Shown one piece after another: positions 26,480 to 34,320 of a stretch of 64,000 bases of DNA; positions within the stretch are counted from its first letter, which is position 1; each line of letters starts with the position of its first letter. Origin of the DNA: Sphaerochaeta associata (GTDB taxonomy: Bacteria; Spirochaetota; Spirochaetia; Sphaerochaetales; Sphaerochaetaceae); contig NZ_CP094929.1 of the NCBI RefSeq assembly GCF_022869165.1, positions 3,472,001 through 3,536,000 on the forward strand, written 5' to 3'. Both the position numbers and the translations under genes were made by a program. Below the pieces are notes generated by a model. The model was given only the letters and a program-made list of their open reading frames with translations, had not been told where the DNA came from and searched no databases.

Positions 26480-26692
26480 ATGGACAAGCTGGAAGCGGCA
26501 AGATACAAGGCCTGGACCACCGTTGAGAGAACCAACAGTGAACTCAAGGACGGGTACCTTCCCGACAAGATCTACAGAAGGGGCCGCCATGCAAGGTATG
26601 ACATCGAGCTGGCAATCCTGCTGACAACCCTGAAGAAAGCCCGCAATGTCCTGCTGGCCAGGGAGGAAGCGAGGGTCGGCAAACCGGCTTGA
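26480..26692 (+). pseudogene. Transposase C-terminal fragment (IS1182/IS5-like)
   Basis: Seventy codons include TTVERTNSELKDGYLPD, the region of the catalytic Glu in DDE transposases of the IS1182/IS5 group, and end naturally. Everything upstream is missing. It lies between the IS4 element and its inverted stump and shows that several elements have landed here in succession. Confidence 0.6.
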
Positions 26693-26932
26693 GAGAACTT
26701 GGAAAGCGTTGAACATGCACCCTCTTGCTTGCAAGGGTGGCCTGCTCATGCCCGAAAACCATACTATCGTACTTAAGGTCGACTGAAAGTCATCGCGGTT
26801 CTCATTGCTTGGCTATTGAACAATCTGGACTGGATGATATTGCATCGTTATGCATGAATGGATGCATATTTATTAGCCGATTTGTTATTTTGAAATTGGC
26901 TCTATATAGTGTCGAAAGAAGGGAAAGTGTAA
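26693..26932. other. Gap between transposase fragment and IS4 stump
   Basis: No gene is visible in about 240 bases. The AT-rich right half is like module B and may be part of the original chromosome or an unidentified element end. Confidence 0.3.
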
Positions 26933-27166
26933 TTTAAATCTCTGGGAAAAAGCACTGACTTGACTTGTAATGGCATCGGTATTGTTGGTAAAATCCCTCA
27001 ACATGTTAGGCATAAGCTCCTTGTCTTGTATAGGTTTATAGTACATCCATTATACGAGATATTCGAGCTTATGTCTATATATTATATGTAATTATTAATT
27101 AATCTCCAAATTTTTCCTTTGCTTTTCATCCAAAATTCTAGGGCCTAGCAGTATGCGAACTTTGAG
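26933..27166 (-). mobile_element. Inverted 234-base stump of the IS4 element
   Basis: This is the reverse complement of bases 24679-24912, the left end, promoter and first codons of the IS4 transposase. The two segments have the same length, and every stretch I compared agrees. Sequence similarity ends abruptly at base 26933. Its outer terminus faces the FGGY kinase gene, 23 bases before that gene's start codon. Confidence 0.88.
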
Positions 27167-27189
27167 TAACCAAGTATCAGGAGGGATAT

Positions 27190-28641
27190 ATGAACTGTCA
27201 TGTTGGAATCGACATTGGGACTACAAATACAAAATGTCTAGTCATGGATACGAATGGGACAATCGTACTACGGTTGACAGATAAGACTCCGAAACATCTC
27301 ATTCACTCTCTTGAATTCTTTGATGTACATAGAATTGATTCTTTGATTGATTCGTTTATCACTGAAGTCCAAAGTAAGTATTCAATCCGTTCCATTGGTT
27401 ATTCGAGTATCGGGGAAAGTGTCATCCCTATCAAAAATGGCAAAATCTGTTTCGACTGTCCTCTGTGGAGTGTTGCGAGCATCACATCTACACCACACCA
27501 ACGCGATATCATGAAACAGTACTGTGGTTTTGAAAACACCGGTACCGTCCATAATGGATTATTCTCTTTGGACAAGATTCTATGGATGAGAGATCATTTC
27601 CAAGAATGCCGGGAAGTAGACCTGTGGCTTCCGATGACAGCCTACCAAGTATATCGCAAGACTGGTGAAGGAGTATGGGACTATACTCAAGCTTCCCGTT
27701 CTTATATGTTCAATGTTCATACAAAACAGTGGATAGTACCTTTGTTGGAGGCCTTCAATATGAAGGAACCTGGACGGCTTGCAATGATAGGGACCGCAGT
27801 ATCAGGAAAAGACGGAATAGTCCATGGTATTGGGGGACATGATCATATGGTTGGCCTCTTTGGAATTGAAAAGATCTTCTCTCAGGATGGAAAATCCATT
27901 CCTCTTTTCTATGATTCCATGGGAACTTCTGCCGTATTGACCATGATTTCAGGATCTGAAAGCCATGTTGATATTTCCGACCATATAACTTACAACCCAA
28001 CAGGAGGTTGTCTGCTTCCAGGCTTTTCTCAAGATTCTTTCATTCTCACAAGATCATTTAGAATGTTTGGAAGCTTACTTGCGTATGTTAAGCGTATAGG
28101 ACAACAGGGAATTTCTAACTACCAGTTTCAGGACATCAATGAAATGTTATTACAATGCATTCCTACGCAATGCCGCACACTCATCACATGTGATGGAGAC
28201 TTCATCCTTGGAACAACGGGAACCGGGGAGGTAAATTTCCATAATGTGGATTTGAACGGAGACATTACAAGTCTTCTGCACAATACATATTTGTACCTAG
28301 CAAGCCTTACCAAATTAATGCAGGACGACCTTTATAGATTCTCCACGACAAAAAAAGCACTGACCTTCATCAGTGGAGGAGGAATAACTGATAATACGCT
28401 GTTCATGGAATACCTGGCTACGGCATGTAATTGTCGTATTACGGTTTTACCTACAGCTGAGATCAGTGCTCTTGGAGCTTTGATAGTCGGATTGGTAGCT
28501 TGTAAGGATGATACAATGTTAAAGATTGTCTCCAATCTCCAAGAAAGATGTACCTTCGTTGAACCATCCCTCCGGTTGAAACCTGCGATCAAAGATGCAC
28601 GAATTCAATATCTGAAGCTTCGTGAAACAATGAAAAGCTAG
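27190..28641 (+). CDS. FGGY-family carbohydrate kinase, module B
   Basis: This is an ATP-dependent sugar kinase of 483 residues. It begins with the phosphate-binding HVGIDIGTTNTKCLVMD, and the second actin-like domain has TFISGGGITDN near 395 and the ATP-site region. The GIGGHDHMVGLFGI stretch near 218 is like that of xylulokinase/FGGY members, but the substrate is not clear. AGGAGGG stands before the ATG, yet the IS4 stump begins 23 bases upstream, so its native promoter has been displaced. An IS66 remnant separates it from the PfkB kinase at 30868. Confidence 0.85.
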   Translation: MNCHVGIDIGTTNTKCLVMDTNGTIVLRLTDKTPKHLIHSLEFFDVHRIDSLIDSFITEVQSKYSIRSIGYSSIGESVIPIKNGKICFDCPLWSVASITSTPHQRDIMKQYCGFENTGTVHNGLFSLDKILWMRDHFQECREVDLWLPMTAYQVYRKTGEGVWDYTQASRSYMFNVHTKQWIVPLLEAFNMKEPGRLAMIGTAVSGKDGIVHGIGGHDHMVGLFGIEKIFSQDGKSIPLFYDSMGTSAVLTMISGSESHVDISDHITYNPTGGCLLPGFSQDSFILTRSFRMFGSLLAYVKRIGQQGISNYQFQDINEMLLQCIPTQCRTLITCDGDFILGTTGTGEVNFHNVDLNGDITSLLHNTYLYLASLTKLMQDDLYRFSTTKKALTFISGGGITDNTLFMEYLATACNCRITVLPTAEISALGALIVGLVACKDDTMLKIVSNLQERCTFVEPSLRLKPAIKDARIQYLKLRETMKS

Positions 28642-28693
28642 AGAAGTAACAGTTCCATTTCACCTTACAATGTCAAGAATTATTTTGGTTCAA

Positions 28694-29662
28694 TCACCAG
28701 GAATCGAGGGTGTCGCTGCGCCCTTTCTCGTCAAGGACTTGCAGTCTCGATTCGTCTCCGTTTATTGCAGGCTGGGTGAGTATGTAGTCCCTGATCGCCT
28801 GCGCCACGGGTTTCAGCTCCGAACCGGCCCGCAGGTGCCAGTTCGCAAAGTTCTGCTCGCTCAGCTCGATGCCAAGGTTCCTGAACCGCTTCGATATCCT
28901 GGTGACGGACAATCCGTAGAAGAACTTGTCGACCAGGGATGCGGCGACGAGGCTGTCGCCGGCAAGGCCTCCGGGGATGAAGCGACTGGGGGCCGAGGCG
29001 GTGATGATGGTGCGTTTCCTGACGCCTTTGGCGTCATGGGTCTCGCCGCAATCGGGACAGTAGCCCTTGTGCCTTGCCTGCTGGATGATGTGCAGGCTGT
29101 TGCGCACGATGTCGATGTGCTCATGCACGTCGGGGCTGCCGATGTCGACAAGGCCTGCGCCGCAGCTCTGGCACGTGTCGGCAAGCATGAATTCCTTGCG
29201 CTGCCTGGGATATGAGGGGTCGAAACCCTGCCGGCCGCAGCCGTTGCCGCGCCTGCGGCTTTCGGGGTTTCTGTTCCTGCCCCCCGTTTCCTGTGATCCA
29301 GTCTCGTTCTTGGCGCATTGCTGCTCAACCGCCTGCTTGGCTTGTGCGAGGATTTTCTTCTCCTCCTCGCTGAGAGAGCCTTCCTCTTCCTTGCAAAGGA
29401 GCTCTACGGGTATGTTGAAGAGCTTGCGGTACTTTTCGCTGGAACTGCCGAACCTGAGGAAAAGGCTGAGCCGCAGTTTCTCCTCGCCGGCGCGCACCGC
29501 CCGCGAAAGGACCTGCACATCCTCGCTCAGCTCGGCGTTCTCCTTCACGAGTGATCCGATCTTCTTGTCGAGGGCGTCAATCTTCTTCCTTTCCTTCGCG
29601 TTCGCCTTTTCCAGCTCGGTGACGCGCATGCGCAGCCGGGTGAGTTCCTCTTCGTTCGTCAT
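28694..29662 (-). pseudogene. tnpC: IS66 transposase TnpC, N-terminal part
   Basis: The N-terminus is a leucine-rich coiled coil (about 1-70), followed by RFGSSSEKYRKLF near 90, a zinc-binding region with CQSCG and CPDCGETH, and the first part of the DDE domain (NGDESRLQVLDEKGR, first Asp near residue 305). It ends at SDTLDSW, where intact proteins continue with about 180 more residues carrying the remaining catalytic residues. Therefore inactive. Confidence 0.85.
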
Positions 29663-29890
29663 GGGGGAATTGTATCGGATTCTGCAAAACTAGTCAACAC
29701 AACTCTTTTCATGCAAACAATTTAGACACGCGATTGCCTCTAAAAACACTACCCAGCGGGAAGCTGTGGCAGCTGCCTGTCGGGCCCTGGCCGGTCTTCA
29801 GCAAAAACACCAAAATGCAGAAAAGAGGGCGTACAGGACCATGGCTGTCCTCGGCAAATACACACCGAATATAAATTTACATGATTTTTC
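29663..29890. other. Unusually long tnpB-tnpC interval
   Basis: About 230 bases without a gene separate the IS66 genes, where a few tens of bases are normal. It contains a small palindrome (AGGAC ... GTCCT around CATGGCT, near 29,838-29,855). It may be a small inserted repeat or native to this IS66 subgroup. Confidence 0.35.
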
Positions 29891-30262
29891 TCAGATGTGC
29901 AGGTCCATCCGGGTCACCAGTGCGCGCGCCTTGAGTTGTTCCAGCGGAACGGGGTCTGACAGCAAATCCCTCAGCTGTCCCTCCGTCATCTGTGCCGCAG
30001 AGCTCTTGTCCATGGGCCAGCAATAGCAGCCATACCGGATGGACCTGCAGAGCATCCAGCACCCGGCCCCCTCGCAGTAGACGATGCGCATCTGCTTCCT
30101 GTTGGTTGAGCAGAACACGAACATCGACTGCTCGTCCATGCTCATGTTCATCGCTCCCACCACCAGCGATACCATGCCGCGGACCCCCCGACGAAAATCG
30201 GTGGCCCCTACCCTGAGGAAGATCTTCTTTCCCTCCAGGCTCGTGTCGAACGGCAGGCTCAT
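29891..30262 (-). CDS. tnpB: IS66 accessory protein TnpB
   Basis: This 123-residue protein has the TnpB signature: KIFLRVGATDFRRGVRGMVSLV near residue 12, MFVFCSTNRKQMRIVYCEGAG near 47, then the late YCWPMDK. It is needed for IS66 transposition, with unknown mechanism. Its start overlaps the end of tnpA by four bases. Confidence 0.85.
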   Translation of the reverse strand: MSLPFDTSLEGKKIFLRVGATDFRRGVRGMVSLVVGAMNMSMDEQSMFVFCSTNRKQMRIVYCEGAGCWMLCRSIRYGCYCWPMDKSSAAQMTEGQLRDLLSDPVPLEQLKARALVTRMDLHI

Positions 30263-30645
30263 GAGAGCTTGCGCCTCAGCTCCGCCAGCATCCTCCTGTT
30301 TCCTTCTGTATAGGAAAGCCGGTACAAACGAGTGCTGCACTCATGCACGTCTGCCTGGAATGCAATCATCTCCTCAAGGCTCAGACCACTCTCGGCTTTG
30401 CGACTGCCGCCCGTTCCAATGGTGTAGCACACCATGCGGGGATCCTCGGATTCCGCTTTGCCCGGGTTCATCTTGGACTTGCCGTTCGTTCCCCCTTCTA
30501 GTTCCCTCACCCACCTTCCAAGCGTCTTGGTTGATACGGGTATGTCGGGTGAGCTGCAGAATGATATGAGTGTGGCTCCCGATTGCTGGAATCTCGTGAT
30601 TATATCCAGCTTGCTCTCTTGCGAATATGCTTTGAATCCTTGCAT
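30259..30645 (-). CDS. tnpA: IS66 accessory protein TnpA
   Basis: This 128-residue protein has an N-terminal helix-turn-helix (YSQESKLDIITRFQQSG ... VSTKTLGRWVREL, about 5-50), as in IS66 TnpA. The start at MQGFKAYS is preferred over a start 13 codons upstream because TnpA proteins are short. It overlaps tnpB by four bases. Confidence 0.75.
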   Translation of the reverse strand: MQGFKAYSQESKLDIITRFQQSGATLISFCSSPDIPVSTKTLGRWVRELEGGTNGKSKMNPGKAESEDPRMVCYTIGTGGSRKAESGLSLEEMIAFQADVHECSTRLYRLSYTEGNRRMLAELRRKLS

Positions 30646-30754
30646 CTTCAATCCTCCGTAGCCTATGTTACAGAGTTGCAGCATCCCCTGGGTATGGTGT
30701 ATTTGGTTTGATGCTCACCTCTTTGATGCCAGCAGGAAAGGCTATGTCAGGAAC

Positions 30755-30779
30755 CCTGTGGCTGAGAGAATCCCACAGG
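30755..30779. repeat. Hairpin between the IS66 remnant and the PfkB gene
   Basis: CCTGTGG and CCACAGG form a seven-base stem with an eleven-base loop. There is no T run. It may be a relic of the original intergenic region. Confidence 0.35.
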
Positions 30780-30867
30780 ATTTATGATAGAGCCAAATTT
30801 TTAGTAAATCTGTAGCCATGGTTTGCATTCTTCTGATACATTCATGAAAGAGAGAGGTTGCAAAGCG

Positions 30868-31824
30868 ATGAAATCATATAAGAATCAAGTATTGGTAGTC
30901 TGCCTTAATCCTACTTTCCAGGAAACTCTAGTGTATAAACGGCTCCAGATAGGTGAAGTAAACAGGACTCGATTGCATCGATTGGATGCCTCAGGAAAGG
31001 GGATGAACGTTGTTAGAGTTCTCACTCAGCTTGGAACCAATTGTACGTTGTTAAGCCACCTTGGAGGGAGTCGTATTCAAGAGTTTCTAGAACTTGCCAA
31101 TAAAGATAAAGTAAATATCGTCTGGACAGATAGCAATAGTCCAATTAGAACTTGCATTACCATATTACAGACTGAAGTTTTTTCAACCACCGAGTTGATT
31201 CAAGAGTCTGAATCCGTGCAGATAGGAACAGAAGAAGAGATTAGGCATCTCTATACAAAGCACCTAAAAGAAGTAGATGCAGTAATTTTTTCAGGCACTC
31301 GTTCCCCCGGCTATTCTGAAAATCTTTACGCACAGATGGTTAAAGAGGCAAAAGATACAGGAAAATTTGTAGTATTGGATTATCGTGGCGAGGATCTTAA
31401 AAGATCCTTAAGCATGAAACCGAATATAATCAAGCCAAATCTATCGGAGTTCTGTTCAACGTTTTTTCCATCCTATGATGTGATAGCGGAACAACAAGAT
31501 TCTGGGCATTTGAAGCAACAGGTTTCTCAAATTATGAAAGAGTTGTATGATAAATATCAAACAATGACAATCATAACCCACGGGTCCAAAGATCTCTGGG
31601 CTTATGATGGAGTTAGTTGGTATGAAATACCGGCAAAAAAAGTAAAGGCAATAAATACCATCGGTTGTGGCGATGCTTTCACTGCCGGGTTGGTGCATGC
31701 ATATATTAATGAGCAGTGTTTTTCACAAGCACTAGATACAGCACTAAATGCAGCAGCACTTAATGCAACTTGCATAACTCCTGGCAGTCTCTATGATAAT
31801 AGTTTGAAAAATTTTGCAAGGTAG
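30868..31824 (+). CDS. PfkB-family phosphosugar kinase, module B (LacC/FruK type)
   Basis: This 318-residue paralogue of the module A kinase shares LNPTFQETLVY at the start, ASGKGMNVVRVLTQLG near 38, KPNLSEFCSTFFPS near 195 and the catalytic NTIGCGDAFTAGL near 268. It should phosphorylate a ketose phosphate (tagatose-6-phosphate or fructose-1-phosphate like) to a bisphosphate. The start at 30868 follows GAGAGG and fits the paralogue's N-terminus. The 3' end overlaps the convergent HAD gene by 34 bases. Confidence 0.85.
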   Translation: MKSYKNQVLVVCLNPTFQETLVYKRLQIGEVNRTRLHRLDASGKGMNVVRVLTQLGTNCTLLSHLGGSRIQEFLELANKDKVNIVWTDSNSPIRTCITILQTEVFSTTELIQESESVQIGTEEEIRHLYTKHLKEVDAVIFSGTRSPGYSENLYAQMVKEAKDTGKFVVLDYRGEDLKRSLSMKPNIIKPNLSEFCSTFFPSYDVIAEQQDSGHLKQQVSQIMKELYDKYQTMTIITHGSKDLWAYDGVSWYEIPAKKVKAINTIGCGDAFTAGLVHAYINEQCFSQALDTALNAAALNATCITPGSLYDNSLKNFAR

Positions 31825-32609
31825 TGACCTATACCGTCATTGTCATTATCCGCAGTTACATCATCTACGCAGGCTTTCAATAAATTTGAACTATTGCCCA
31901 TTGCCACTCCCCAGCCCACAGACATAAGCATTTCACGATCATTTTCTGCATCCCCAAAAGCAAGCATCGAGGAAAGCGGAATATTCATTCTTTTAGAAAT
32001 GAGATCAAGACCATTTCTCTTATTTGCCTTGCTATTCATAATTTCAATATGGTTCTTAAAAGTCGAGACAGCTGTAAAGGATTCTGGATACCTATGAGCT
32101 AACTCACCAAGCAAGTCCTGACCGAGACTCTCTGTTTCTCTGCCTGTGATCATTGCCTTGACAATAGGTTCACTTTTCATAAATGCATTGCTGATCGGCT
32201 GGCATGTTTCATATGCAATTGGATCCAATTGTTTATAAAGAAGAGAATCCTCCATATCTAAATAGACCTGGTTCTCTGTATAGAGATGAAGTCTTAATGC
32301 TGTATTTCTTGTAATCTTAATAAGTTGAAAAACAATGAAGTCATCAAGGTGAACCGAATATAGCTTCCCATTCGAATCTGGGTCAATAATTATTGATCCG
32401 TTGAATACAGTAAGTGGTAATTGAGATGAAATTGATTGGGTATAGGCTTGTGCAGAAACAGCGCTTCTCCCTGATGCAAATCCAAGCAATATGCCTCTGC
32501 GCTTTACCTCCATAAGCACGTTTCTTGTATAGGGAAGTATTGTTTTATGGGAAGACAGCAATGTCCCATCCAAATCCATGAGTATTGTTGTAATTATTGA
32601 TGATTGCAT
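31791..32609 (-). CDS. HAD-superfamily (Cof/IIB type) sugar phosphatase
   Basis: This 272-residue phosphatase has the catalytic DLDGTLLSSHK at residues 12-22, the FASGRS motif near 43, the C2-type cap, and AFGDAENDREMLMSVGWGVAMGN near 217, which holds the acidic metal ligands. Such enzymes dephosphorylate sugar phosphates and similar small molecules. It is divergent from the importer genes, sharing a promoter region that contains a palindrome. Confidence 0.88.
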   Translation of the reverse strand: MQSSIITTILMDLDGTLLSSHKTILPYTRNVLMEVKRRGILLGFASGRSAVSAQAYTQSISSQLPLTVFNGSIIIDPDSNGKLYSVHLDDFIVFQLIKITRNTALRLHLYTENQVYLDMEDSLLYKQLDPIAYETCQPISNAFMKSEPIVKAMITGRETESLGQDLLGELAHRYPESFTAVSTFKNHIEIMNSKANKRNGLDLISKRMNIPLSSMLAFGDAENDREMLMSVGWGVAMGNSSNLLKACVDDVTADNDNDGIGHYLAKFFKLLS

Positions 32610-32663
32610 TCATTCTACCTTTAATAATGTATTTCTTGTAAGGTATGATTGAACAACAATACT

Positions 32664-32694
32664 GTCAATGATTAATACAATCAGTTTTAATCAT
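32664..32694. promoter_or_regulatory. Palindromic operator candidate before the module B importer
   Basis: The arms ATGATTAA and TTAATCAT are a perfect inverted repeat with eleven bases between, preceded by GTCA. A similar GTCAATGAT ... TTAATTAT arrangement occurs at 40131 before the DeoR operon, so both may bind the DeoR-family regulator encoded at 38152. Confidence 0.45.
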
Positions 32695-32732
32695 AAAAAA
32701 ACAGATAGAGGGTAAATAAATCGCGTTTTTCC

Positions 32733-32764
32733 TTGACAGCAGTGTAAACTAGTCTCACTATAAA
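32733..32764 (+). promoter_or_regulatory. Likely sigma-70 promoter of the importer operon
   Basis: A consensus TTGACA at 32733-32738 is followed 17-20 bases later by CACTATAAAT, which contains acceptable -10 hexamers. It lies about 40 bases downstream of the palindrome and 80 upstream of the binding-protein gene. Confidence 0.55.
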
Positions 32765-32842
32765 TGTATAAAAAAGCAAGTGTGTGCTTTCGCATGGCAC
32801 TAAGCAATTTTGGCGTATGCCAAGAAAATCAAGGAGGAGATG

Positions 32843-33871
32843 ATGAAAAAAAGTATTGCTCTACTCATCATCATGGTTTTGTTTGTTGCAATGACCCCGA
32901 TGTTTGCACAAGGCTCAAATGAACAACCACAGACATTAACAGTCTATGTTGGGTTGCTCGAAGAACACGGTGCTGCAATTTGTCAGGCATTTGAGAAAGC
33001 TACTGGAATTAAAACTCAGTATGTTCGTATGAGTGGTGGAGAGATTTTTGCTCGAATCAAGGCAGAAAGTCAGAATCCCCAAGCTAGTGTATGGTATGGC
33101 GGTGGTTCCCTGACATTTATCGAAGCTGATAATAATGGATTGCTGGAACGTTATGTCAGTCCCAATGCTGCAATTATCAGTGACAAATTTAAAGATCCCA
33201 ATGGTGCTTGGACAGGTATTTATAGCGGTTACTTAGGTTTCTATGCTGATGGTGACTGGCTTAAAAGAAATAATGTTGCAATGCCAAAAACCTGGAACGA
33301 CTTGTTAAATCCTGCCTTTAAGGGTGAAATTGTCATGGCTCACCCCGGTTCATCCTCTACTGCATACAATATGCTTACCACAATTCTTCAACTACAAGGC
33401 GAAGAAAAAGGATGGGATTACCTACTCAAACTGAATGATAATATTCGTCAGTATACCAAGAGTGGTTCAGCTGGTGGCCGAATGGTTCAGCTGCACGAGA
33501 CAGCGCTGACCATTGGATACTTGCATGATGCAGTAGCTTTTAAGCGTGAAGGATATGATCATATCGTAATTGCAGCTCCAGAGGATGGAACAGGTTATGA
33601 GATTGGTGCTGTTGGTATAATTAAGGGAGCTCCTCAGCTTGCAGCAGCAAAAAAATTCGTTGATTTTGTATTAACCGCAGAAGCTCAAGAAATAGGGCAA
33701 ACTGTTAATGCCTTGCAGTTCTTGACAAACCCCAACGCACGCCCGCCCAAGGAAGTTGAGTCTATCAAGAATGCAAAACTAATTAATCAGGATGACGCAT
33801 GGTCTGGTGCCAATCGCTCTGATTTCTTGAATAAGTTCAATCAACTGACCAGAACAGCTCCTCCAAAATGA
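32843..33871 (+). CDS. ABC transporter binding protein (AfuA/FbpA type), module B
   Basis: This periplasmic binding protein has about 342 residues and a signal peptide (hydrophobic IALLIIMVLFVAM then FAQG). The body begins LTVYVGLLEEHGAAICQAFEKATGIK and has ASVWYGGGSLTFIEA and NDLLNPAFKGEIVMAHPGSSSTAY, typical of the cluster holding ferric, polyamine, phosphonate and sugar-phosphate (AfuA) receptors. AAGGAGG lies five bases before the ATG used; another ATG is one codon upstream. A terminator-like hairpin follows, so it is probably made in excess over the permease. Confidence 0.82.
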   Translation: MKKSIALLIIMVLFVAMTPMFAQGSNEQPQTLTVYVGLLEEHGAAICQAFEKATGIKTQYVRMSGGEIFARIKAESQNPQASVWYGGGSLTFIEADNNGLLERYVSPNAAIISDKFKDPNGAWTGIYSGYLGFYADGDWLKRNNVAMPKTWNDLLNPAFKGEIVMAHPGSSSTAYNMLTTILQLQGEEKGWDYLLKLNDNIRQYTKSGSAGGRMVQLHETALTIGYLHDAVAFKREGYDHIVIAAPEDGTGYEIGAVGIIKGAPQLAAAKKFVDFVLTAEAQEIGQTVNALQFLTNPNARPPKEVESIKNAKLINQDDAWSGANRSDFLNKFNQLTRTAPPK

Positions 33872-33884
33872 GATTAACGCAGTA

Positions 33885-33919
33885 TGCTGGGTGCCATTTC
33901 GGCAACCCAGCATTTCTCT
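33885..33919 (+). terminator. Attenuator-like hairpin after the binding-protein gene
   Basis: TGCTGGGTGCC pairs with GGCAACCCAGCA (one bulged base) around a five-base loop, followed by TTTCTCTG. It begins 13 bases after the stop codon. Partial termination here would lower permease and ATPase expression. Confidence 0.65.
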
Positions 33920-34320
33920 GTTAAACAAATCTCCTATCGAATTCATTAACTGAATCCAAAGTATTGATATGTCTGTTCAATATGATGCTTCGGGAGATGA
34001 ATTCTACATGATTTCAATATTCGTACCGGCTTTAATTACAATTGAATACATCAACTCAAGAGGTTGGGAGTTGACTTGGTGGCAACCGTAGCTCGGAACA
34101 TATCACGCAGGGAATTCGGGAATATTGTATTGCTTGCTAAGTGATATTTCGTAAGATGTATAGGTAAATTTTGGTTTAGTGCTGTTCAAATAAACCTTTA
34201 CATGATGTACCTTTGGGGAGAACTGTCCCAATAAACAACCTTCTGCATGCTACTGATAAAAGAGCATTGCATATCGCCGATAAGGCCTAAAGTTATGATT
34301 TTTATATTATGAGGACTTTT
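33920..34320. other. 400-base gap inside the importer operon
   Basis: No credible gene is visible on either strand. Only a short GC-richer patch near 34,060-34,130 stands out from the AT-rich background. The length is unusual between a binding-protein gene and its permease, so it may contain a second promoter or a decayed element. Confidence 0.35.

Larger units (their letters stand above)
28694..30700 (-). mobile_element. Truncated IS66-family element
   Basis: Three IS66 genes in the standard order tnpA-tnpB-tnpC are read on the minus strand. The 3' end is missing: tnpC stops after about 320 of roughly 500 codons next to the FGGY kinase gene. It lies between two module B kinase genes and may have split an operon. 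Its left end near base 30,700 was not defined by a clear repeat. Confidence 0.75.
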
